From Ephydatia muelleri (taxonomy: Eukaryota; Porifera; Demospongiae; Spongillida; Spongillidae), in the NCBI GenBank assembly GCA_013339895.1, contig JABACO010000001.1, positions 32,655,501-32,719,500 on the forward strand: 64,000 bases of DNA, read 5' to 3'. Position 1 is the first letter of the stretch. Each line of letters starts with the position of its first letter. Shown here piece by piece: positions 56,676 to 64,000 of the stretch. Position numbers and translations under genes: made by a program. Under the pieces are notes generated by a model. It did not search any database. It was not told where the DNA came from and saw only the letters and a list, made by a program, of their open reading frames with translations.

Positions 56676-57813
56676 CGGTACAGAATTTCATTGAAGCTGT
56701 TGACGCGATTTTAGTGGAGGACAGCTACCAATTGCCATCTCCAGTGGCTTCCAAATGTTTAACAGCAGCTAAAGTATTGAATACTTGGATGAAAAAGCCA
56801 GAGAACAACAGCGAATTGGATTTATTTAGTAAACATCTTCATTCTAAAGCTACAAGATTGCTTTTAAACACAAAGAGAATGAGTAAAAGCAGAGAAAAAG
56901 TGTGGAATTTGAATTTTCGAGAACCACATTTTTTCCGAATCACAGCAAGCATTCCAAACACAACTGCCTTTCTGGTTTTCTTGTCCAATCTTGGTAATGT
57001 GAGTGCTCGTACTCGAGGCATATCACCATACATCATCAAGCAGCTGTCATTGCAGCACCATCCTCTAGTAAGGTAGACATTGAGCAACTGACTGGGATGA
57101 CATTGCCCACGTGCTGTTCTAGCAGGCACACCACCACCATCCTCACTGTCATCATCACCACCATCCTCACTGTCATCATCACCACCAACCTCACTGTCTT
57201 CACCATCACCATCATCGCTGTCTTCACTAGCATCACTATCACAACCTTTACTTTCACTACCACCATCACTGCAACCGTCGCTATCACAGCCATTATCTTC
57301 ACCTTCATTACCGTCCGGATCATAATCTCCATCATTGTCGTATATGCCATCGTCGCCAGTGCCACCGCTATCAACCACGGCATCTCATCCTCGTCCAACT
57401 TATCTTCAGTATCATTGTGGTACCTTTCGACCCCGTACGCGGAACCATAGATATTATAGTTAAAGGTAACTGAGAACATTGAGAACTCAAAACGTCCGTT
57501 ACCCTTAAAGTTGAAATTATTGTCGGGTTTGGAGATGTTACGTGATGAGAATTCAAGTGAGCATCCACATGATTCGTCTGCTTGGATAGATATGATAGAT
57601 CGTGGTGGACTTTGGCACGTGAAAGATATAGTGTACCCAGTGTTTTCTGCAATGGAGGAAGAGATGAGAAGACAAGTACATCAACTTAGTCCCCAACATC
57701 CTACATTGGATGTGAGTAATTTGCAGGATTTGCTGACTAAGAACGAAGATGTCTTGTTCTATTGGGCCATGGCATCAACGGAGTTTCATAATGAAGACGA
57801 TACTCTAATATGA
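56676..57813 (+). pseudogene. P-like transposase C-terminal exons
   Basis: Exon 56676-57067 (acceptor CTTAG; NFIEAVDAILVEDSYQLPSP ... LNTWMKK ... ISPYIIKQLSLQHHPL; donor CTA|GTAAGG) corresponds to the start of exon 10 in the 0-4 kb copy (VKALLDDKAFLMPSA ... VFFQYVGNQIFRQL). Exon 57511-57813 (acceptor TTAAAG; IDRGGLWHVKDIVYPVFSAM ... LTKNEDVLFYWAMAS, stop) matches VNRGGLIVVNN ... LNNEDV there. The final WITVRGF exon seen at 17 kb is missing and the N-terminal catalytic exons are gone. Between the exons is a CATCAC-type repeat whose minus strand gives a Asp/Glu-rich artificial frame. Confidence 0.65.
57115..57310. repeat. Imperfect TCA/CAC trinucleotide-rich tract
   Basis: CACTGTCATCATCACCACCA-type repeats. 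Open on all frames: Ser/Pro-rich or Thr/Ile-rich on plus, Asp/Glu/Gly-rich on minus. Sits in the intron-like gap between the P-like exons. Confidence 0.75.
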
Positions 57814-58453
57814 ACAAATAGGATATTTTACAAGTAATTGGATGCATGCGCGCATGTGTATCAGAAATCCCTGACGTACAGAAATCGTTGATATTAATAT
57901 ATACATAAATTAATGATGCGGAAAACCGGTAGCACTTTGAAAATTTATATAACATTTCCCATAGTAGCACCACGATAGAAAATCAGACGTAGCTGTGTAA
58001 AAATCTATGCTCTATCTGGCAGTGGTATTGTATCATTTTTAAATACAAACGTGACTACGCTATACCCGCAAGTTCTAATACGTGTTAAAAAAGCTGTTTT
58101 AATCAAATCGCGCTGTTACTAACGAGCAAACTATGCAAAACCTATGTGTTGCTGTGTAGAAACGCAACCACTATCCGATTTACTTTAAAAAAAGGACTAC
58201 AAGTTATCTAAAAGGCCGTAACACCCGCAAGTTTGAAACTGGAAGCTACGCGCGAAGATAATTGTATCTCTTCAAAAAAACTTTAAACGTTGCCGAAATC
58301 TACACGCAATAAAGAATCCAGACACGTACCTTGTTTTGACGTAGCTAAAAAATAAAAAATAAATCCAAAGGGGGAGGATAGCCAGTCACTCAATTAACAA
58401 GTGCGCGGATGGTAAATTCTTGCATGTACAGGGTTCAATGGCTCACGTGCGCC
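57814..58453. other. 3' non-coding part of the P-like derivative
   Basis: AT-rich; no coding potential. Ends in GGCTCACGTGCGCC next to the terminal repeat, similar to TAGCTCACGTGACTC at 4472. Confidence 0.45.
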
Positions 58454-58679
58454 GTTTCCAATCCCTCTAACTATAATATCTATGATACAGGTAGGTGTTT
58501 ATAAGGTCTTTGGGTCCCCAGTCCTTACATAATGGGCTATCTAGACAAAGCCCTACGTTCATACACACGTTTGATGCTCTGTCTTAGCTTACGGTCAAAA
58601 CAGTCAAGTGCATGCAAAACTCGAGTCTCAGGGGTGACGTGCGCACGCTTGTCACGGTGTGTCAAAATGCGTCTGGTTG

Positions 58680-58870
58680 GAAATTGTAAATGGACACTTG
58701 AATTCGGTATCGCTATAGTTGTTTCGCAAGTTACTCGCGAGTACTGTCTTGTTCACTCGCAAGTTTCTCGCGCGTGACAACTTTCACGCATGCGAGTTGC
58801 GTGTGCCCGCACGCAACTCGCATGTGACAAGCACTCGACGCGCGAGTTTTATTTGCAATTGACTCGTGGG
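58680..58870. repeat. ACTCGC-rich patch with a 15-bp perfect hairpin
   Basis: CATGCGAGTTGCGTG (58789-58803) and CACGCAACTCGCATG (58810-58824) form a perfect 15-bp stem with a 6-base loop. Surrounding GACTCGC/GCGAGT motifs recur about eight times. Confidence 0.8.
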
Positions 58871-59248
58871 CGGTACCAAAGATAATATTGGCGGTACTGT
58901 ATTTGGCAGCATGAAATGCATATCACGTGAGTGAACGTAAAGAATGAATTTGATTAAGGCGGATACCCAGGCCTTAAGTGCTCTGAGTACAACGTTGTAG
59001 TCATTTTATTTGAGTGTGCGTGTGTGGGTGGTTGTTCGGATTTCATATACATCATCTGTATATTTGCCATTGCAAATTAGACACATTAGACATTAGAAGT
59101 TAGAATAATCATAGCAGCGTGCAAGCTGGGTACGAGATGGTCTTGAAAACACGTGGACTCACGTGAGAGTTTAATAATACATTTCGAGAGCGCAAAAGAT
59201 GGTGGTCGATGGTCAGAACGATGTGGCTCAAAAGAAGAAAGGTACAAG

Positions 59249-60145
59249 CATATATAATATATAGAGGGATTGGAAACAAGGTCGCGTGCGCCATACAGTA
59301 GCGCGGGCAATGCTGGCTAGTGTCCTTTGTTAGAGGCTTGAAGGGGGACTTATTCAGCAAAAAATGGTAAAGTGGTCACTTTTTGCGCGACAACTGTACT
59401 TTTTTAGTAGTCAAATCATAGTTTGGACAGTTAAGAGCATTGCTTTGCTAATTACTTGGTGTAGTGTTGCATCTGATGCGCGATAAATTAATATTCATAG
59501 GGGCCGTCTGTAGGGTATGATCCTTATTTTGTACGCCATTTTGGCATCTTCTATCTTTGTGTACCTCCATCGCCTTCCCTGAGTGACCAATATCGCTTAA
59601 ACTGAGTGATCTCGCAGTATTGTATTGTATGGAAGAGGAATCATAGCGTTGCGTCGTTCCAAAGCTTCAGTTTGGATAGGTCTAGTTTGTGTACCTTTGC
59701 CGCTTTTTTAAAGCAAAGAGCCAATTTTAAGTAGTGGATTTCTTATGTAGATAGGTTGGCGTATTGCATGCGTGCCGTTTTATTGAGATTGACCATTTGG
59801 TGTGTCCTGTGTGCCTTTTCAAAGGTGACCATCCGCGATGAGCAGACGATTTAGATTAAGTGACCCTTGCTATGTGCAATGTTACGTCTCAAAGTACCCA
59901 TGCAGCTACATGTATAGCAATGAGGGTTCAGTCTAGCAAGTGCCTGGATGGAAATTTATAAGAAGCAGGAAAAGAAACTGACCTAAAAATCAAAAGGACT
60001 AAGAAAACAAGTTGTATAAAATTTACATGTACAAGTACAATCCTCTGGTAGAATACATGTGTGTGGCTGGCAGCATCATTCCTGCTCTGCCAGCGTTAAT
60101 TAGTGTTGATAAACCTTGTTTCCAATCCCTCTATATATTATCTGA
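59249..60145. mobile_element. P-like MITE (897 bp) with 8-bp duplication GGTACAAG
   Basis: Ends CATATATAATATATAGAGGG at 59249 and the inverted counterpart at about 60126-60145 share AGAGGGATTGGAAAC with the other P-like ends. GGTACAAG flanks both sides (59241-59248, 60146-60153). Copy 2 of the surrounding tandem duplication has one GGTACAAG (61215-61222) at the same place with no element. No transposase sequence; the interior is unrecognised. Confidence 0.92.
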
Positions 60146-60785
60146 GGTACAAGGGGTTAATGGATAATATATCGGCGACAAAGAAAAGAATAGTTTAATC
60201 GGGGTATACACATTGTGCTTTCAATTGAAACCTGAGTGGGCCCATCAATTGCAGCTGTTATGTTAGGTCGTTTCGTTGCACAGTCCTGAAAGCTCTACGT
60301 AAGGTGCTTTTGCGTTTCGTGGAATTCATCTATTAAATATAGAGGTACGTGTTATCGTTCCGTTCTCGCATTCGTTGGTTACCGGTCCTTGGTCTGTTCA
60401 CGGCACATGACACAAAGAAAATGATGTGATTTTTGCGTGTGCCTTAAGTTTGCAGTAAGGCCGTATTCAGACTGAAGGGGTCATATCACGTGTTGATACA
60501 TGCACTGTATGCATCCAAATACATTTGCTGAATTCCAAAGCATTTTGGAGGAGGTAGCGGTTGCGTAACCCGAATACTGTTTCTATCTCGACGCTATGAT
60601 ACGTCATGAGATCCAAGGGCTGCAAGTGTTTTTGTGCTAGAATTTCACAAGTATATGTGCGTACATTAGTGTAATCATTCATTTGCTGTGCTTTTTTTTT
60701 TGCAATATTGCCGTGGTGATGGGGTACTTGCGGAATTGAGGCACAGTATCGTCGTGACTTCTGTAATCTGAAGATGTTAATGTAT

Positions 60786-60936
60786 CTTCAGATTCGTTCT
60801 CACGATAGTGTAGCGACGCTATGTACTTTTGTATGCTATTCTTCATCACCGATGTTTCCTGAAGGTATACTATCATAAAAAAATGCCGCAATTATTGTCG
60901 CGTTTTACTGCTACACGTTTGCTAACTTTAAGAGTT
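60786..60936. other. Spacer between tandem copies
   Basis: 150 bp; copy 1's AATCTGAAGATGTTAATGTATCTTCAGATT forms a small hairpin near 60765-60795. Nothing else. Confidence 0.4.
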
Positions 60937-61845
60937 CGTACAACGTTTTAGTAATTTTTTTGAGTGTGCGTGTGTGGGTGGTTGTTCGGATTTCATATAC
61001 ATCATCTGTATATTTTAGCCATTGCAAATTAGACTTGATGAGTTTTTCCCCGTTCCACACTTCACCATAGAGACCAGAATAATCATAGCAGCGTGTAAGC
61101 TGGGTACGAGATGGATTTGAAAGCACATGGACTCACGTGAGAGTTGAATAATACATTTCAAGAGCGCGAAAGATGGTGGTCGATGGTCTGAATGATGTGG
61201 CTCAAAAGAAGAAAGGTACAAGGGTTAATTAATGGATAACATATCGGCGACAAAGAAAAGAATAGTTTAATCGGGGTACACACATTGTGTTTTCAATTGA
61301 AACCCGAGTGGGCCCATCAATTGCAGCTGTTATGTTAGGTTGTTTTGTGCACAGTGCTGAAAGCTCTACTTAGGGTGCTTTTGCATTTCGTGGAATTCAT
61401 CTATTAAATATAGAGGTACGTGTTATCGTTCCGTTCTTGCATTCGTTGGTTACCGGTCCTTGGTCTGTTCACGGCACATGACACAAAGAAATTGATGTGA
61501 TTTTTGCGTGTGCCTCAAGTTTGCAGTAACGCCATATTAAACTAAAGGGGTCGTATCAGTGTGAATGCATGCACTGTACGCATACATTTGCTGAATTCCA
61601 AAGCATTTTGGGGGAGGTAGCGGTTGCGTAACTCGAATACTGTTTCTATCTCAACACTATGATACGTCATGAGATCCAAGGGCTGCAAGTGTTTTTTGCT
61701 AGAATTTCACATATATTTGTGTACATTGGTTTAATCATTCAGTTGCTGTGATTTTTTTTTTGCAATATTGCCATGGTGATGGGGTACTTGCGGATTTGAG
61801 GCGCAGTATCTCGAGACTTCTGTAATCTGAATATTTTAATGTGTG

Positions 61846-62349
61846 TTTTTTAAGTACAGCCCTTGTCACAGGGAAATGAATTACAAACACTATTAACCGA
61901 TTATAGGTACTGCGGCAATTTTTATAAAATGCTGATATTATTATCATTAGAAAGAGCATAAAAAGCTGTGTTTAACAGTACTTCTTGCGTCACCCTAGCA
62001 TATTAAATTTAGCCGCAAAGTGACAACTTTTTAGTACAACAGTCAATCTGTAATCGCAACAAAAAACTGTGACGGTTGAGGAATAACAAGGCATAACCTT
62101 GCCATTCTGTAAGATATTAATTTCAAACATTGCACATAAGTGGTTCTTATATAGGTAAGACTTATAAAAGACTCATCACTAAAAGATATATTATTTTCAT
62201 CACTTGTATCTTTTCAAATTGTTAACAAAAAACCGACAAGCATGCACACAATCTAGCACAATATCATTTAGCATTGATGGATATCATTTCCATCGGCAAC
62301 AAACACTAAATCACCAGTTAAATGGTCCACGAGCATTTCAATAACTGTA
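61846..62349. other. Intergenic, nothing recognised
   Basis: AT-rich, no feature recognised. Confidence 0.4.
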
Positions 62350-63292
62350 ATTGTATTATCAATTAATCCATTGTCCAATATGTAATTGTTAGTTTTGGTA
62401 ACTTTGCTTTATTACTTATCTTTACAACATGCCCATTGTATAGTACATTGGTGAAATTTACATACCACCTGTGATTTACATATGTACCTAGCAGAGAAGT
62501 AAATGCTCTGGAAATGAAGGTTTGCTGTTCCTGTGTAATTTCAGGAAATTCTTCATCTAAATTGCTTATATCACTGTATACAGAAGCCATTTTCATTTTC
62601 TTTCTTTCTCTCTGGTCAATCTTCTGATGCTTTTCCTCATGCCTTTCATCCTGCACTTTTTAGGGTTTCTTCATGTTGGTGTTGAATTAGTTTCATTCTA
62701 CAAGCTCTTTTTGTTGAGATAGATATAATTTTGCTCAGTTCTTTTGAAGATTTGCTTGACAAACATGACAGTCTTATTTTACATTGCTTTTACCTTTCGA
62801 TCTATAAAGCCTATCTTGGCATTGGGTGCCCTCCTGAGTTGATGATCAGCCAAACCAAGTGAACATATTGTGCACTGGAGCAGATTTTGATTGATAACAT
62901 TTGGATGACGACAGTGTAGCAAGTTCACCTCCAAGATAATCATCCATCTGTTTCTTAATTGCATCAATTACACCTTGTATTAGTAATGCAAATATCTCAT
63001 TGAATGTTTCATGCTCCACATTGAGAAAGGATGACTCCTGTAGATGTTTTAACACACTGTCATCATCAAGTATAGTACCAAAAGCATCTGTCTTGAAATT
63101 GAGAGCTATAGAAGGATTAGCTCTTAACAACTTCAAGTTATTCATGCAGGTATTTATAGCAGGCACAATATCTATATGTTAGTCATATGCTGGCCGGCAC
63201 AAAAATGCTTCATCCAAGGTCCAGTTACAAGCTTTCCAATCAGACCAAGTGCCCTTAATTCAATTATGATTGTCCTTGAATCAATGCTGTTC
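62350..63292 (-). pseudogene. Transposon-associated gene relic, unassigned family (copy 2), interrupted by MITE
   Basis: Inverted relative to the copy at 21-22.7 kb. The minus strand shows LGLIGKLVTGPWMKHFCAGQ (about 63230-63180), MPAINTCMNNLKLLRANPSI... (63166), YDDY-like MDDYLGGELATLSSSKCYQS, SAPVHNMF, LGLADHQLRRAPNAKIGFID (62880-62800), a Lys/Arg-rich helix and finally FISRAFTSLLGTYVNHRWYV, NFTNVLYNGHVV (62530-62420). Several frame changes occur. The frame runs up to the TTAA at 63293, where the piggyBac MITE starts, so the upstream part is either displaced to the far side of the MITE or lost. Confidence 0.6.
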
Positions 63293-63936
63293 TTAACTCT
63301 TTGGACGTCAATATTGCAATACGGGTGACGTCGTTTATTGTCAGCTATGTTTTTAATTATGGCTACCGTAGCTTATTAGTCGCCGAAGACTCGCCGTTCT
63401 TGAAGAATCACACGGTTAGCTTACTTTAAAGACATTACTATGATAAAAAAGCGTTTTGTGATTTTTGTTTTGATATATTTATATTCGGTGTTTGAAAAAC
63501 AATGGTTGCTAACAGCACCCGATATAGGCGGAGCCAAGTGGGCAGGGATTTGAAGCCGTACGTCGTGTACACTATAAAACAGACGACGAAAACACGATAT
63601 TTTTATCCCTTGGTGTTATTTTCAAGGTCCAGCTTTTTAAAAAAGCTTCGCTCTCCCCTATTTTAGTAGAACAAGCGGGTGCTTGTTCAAAGCCGCTAGT
63701 GACAATAGAGGCGCCATTACACGTACAGCTGCAGCTGTTAGTTACCGCTTACCTTTGAATTAAAAACCAACACTCCAGTCGTAGTTCTATGTCCTGAGCG
63801 CTGTTTGGTGCACAAAGTGCGTAACCATGCGATACAGATTGGTTTTCTAATACGTGTGCACATAAATGTGCACTTGGCGGTGAACGCGGGGTGCAATTAT
63901 TGCACATAAATGTGCACTTGGCGGTCAAAGAGTTAA
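63293..63936 (-). mobile_element. piggyBac-type MITE, copy 2 (636 bp, inverted)
   Basis: TTAA at 63293-63296 and 63933-63936 flanks a 636-bp element that is the reverse complement of 4630-5265, with only scattered base differences (for example ACGGGTGACGTC versus the complement of GACGTCATTCGT). Same length to the base. Inserted in or beside the coding relic that ends at 63292. Confidence 0.9.
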
Positions 63937-64000
63937 AGTTGTTAAAGACCGCCAGCAAGCCATCCCGCCCCTGTGGCAACCGGCAAGAAATCGTCTAAAT

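Larger units (their letters stand above)
56492..58484 (+). mobile_element. P-like element, internal-deletion derivative (1,993 bp)
   Basis: Inverted ends CATAGATATTATAGTTACAG(GG) at 56492 and its complement at 58454-58484, followed inward by GGGATTGGAAAC. ATACAGG lies at 56485-56491 and 58485-58491; counting the adjacent G gives GATACAGG as an 8-bp target duplication, the P-superfamily size. The interior keeps only the C-terminal third of a transposase (56676-57067 and 57511-57813) plus a trinucleotide-rich tract at 57115-57310. Confidence 0.82.
56188..58640. repeat. Direct repeats flanking the P-like element
   Basis: CCCCAGTCCTTACATAATGG...GACAAAGCC...CTATGTTCATGCACACG...CTGTCTTAGCTT at 56188-56390 recurs at 58514-58610 in shorter form. 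The P-like element (56492-58484) lies between them, about 100 bp from the first and 30 bp from the second. Confidence 0.6.
58987..61845. repeat. ~0.9-kb tandem duplication (two copies)
   Basis: Copy 1 is 58987-59248 plus 60146-60785 (split by the MITE); copy 2 is 60937-61845. Shared landmarks: GAGTGTGCGTGTGTGGGTGG, AGATGGTGGTCGATGGTC, ATATCGGCGACAAAGAAAAG, GTTACCGGTCCTTGGTCTG. The copies differ at several percent of positions and by small indels. Parallel open frames in both copies are short and show no coding conservation. Confidence 0.92.

Noticed and set aside
56839-57479. Asp/Glu-rich minus-strand frames of 147-179 codons
   Set aside because: They cross a trinucleotide repeat and run antisense to exons with recognisable transposase similarity.

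Overview
The window is eukaryotic and almost certainly from an early-branching marine invertebrate; a sponge is my best guess. The evidence is spliced genes with very short introns (52 bp in the receptor gene at 50 kb), a fibronectin-type receptor with a single membrane span and a tyrosine-containing tail, a cysteine-rich secreted protein of a kind I associate with sponges and corals, and a dense mix of animal-type transposons. The species assignment is inference. I see no bacterial-type operons and no tRNA, rRNA or CRISPR array.

Most of the 64 kb is mobile-element debris. Region by region: 0-4.5 kb is a decayed multi-exon P-element-like transposase gene (minus strand) running off the left edge, with a terminal inverted repeat at 4.5 kb. 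A 636-bp piggyBac-type MITE with TTAA target duplications lies at 4.6-5.3 kb, and a second copy in inverted orientation lies at 63.3-63.9 kb. An apparently intact four-exon gene of unknown function occupies 7.4-8.6 kb. CA-rich tandem repeats and duplicated exon-like units follow (8.6-10.1 kb). A 5'-truncated, frameshifted Ty3/gypsy element is at 11.6-15.7 kb. A P-like 3' fragment lies at 17.0-17.4 kb, a probable BEN-domain exon at 18.0-18.3 kb and a 56-bp minisatellite at 18.4-19.3 kb. Relics of two transposon-associated gene families occupy 20.9-25.0 kb. A 1,956-bp CACTA-like non-autonomous element with exon-like cargo is at 25.5-27.5 kb, and a ten-copy ~172-bp satellite at 29.7-31.4 kb.

From 32 to 39 kb, Ginger-like integrase pieces precede a CACTA/EnSpm-type transposase relic. 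That relic is split by a nearly pristine Ty3/gypsy retrotransposon (138-bp LTRs differing at one base, 5-bp target duplication). A mosaic repeat (39.6-40.2 kb) and CA repeats follow. The single-exon secreted protein gene is at 42.2-42.9 kb, an intron-containing Ginger/KRBA2-like integrase pseudogene at 43.4-44.5 kb, a (GT)59 microsatellite at 45.4 kb and a LINE 3' relic at 46.1-46.7 kb. The receptor gene spans 50.0-54.4 kb; its large intron has collected a Tc1/mariner relic and a second retroelement fragment. The right end holds a P-like internal-deletion derivative (56.5-58.5 kb), a 0.9-kb tandem duplication with another P-like MITE in only one copy (58.99-61.85 kb), and a relic gene interrupted by the second piggyBac MITE.

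The relationships between elements are the most useful content: six P-like termini share one inverted-repeat core; occupied and empty insertion sites sit side by side; elements are nested so that their relative ages can be ordered; and non-autonomous piggyBac, P-like and CACTA-like copies imply transposase sources elsewhere in the genome. Likely working host genes are few: the secreted protein, the receptor and possibly the four-exon gene.
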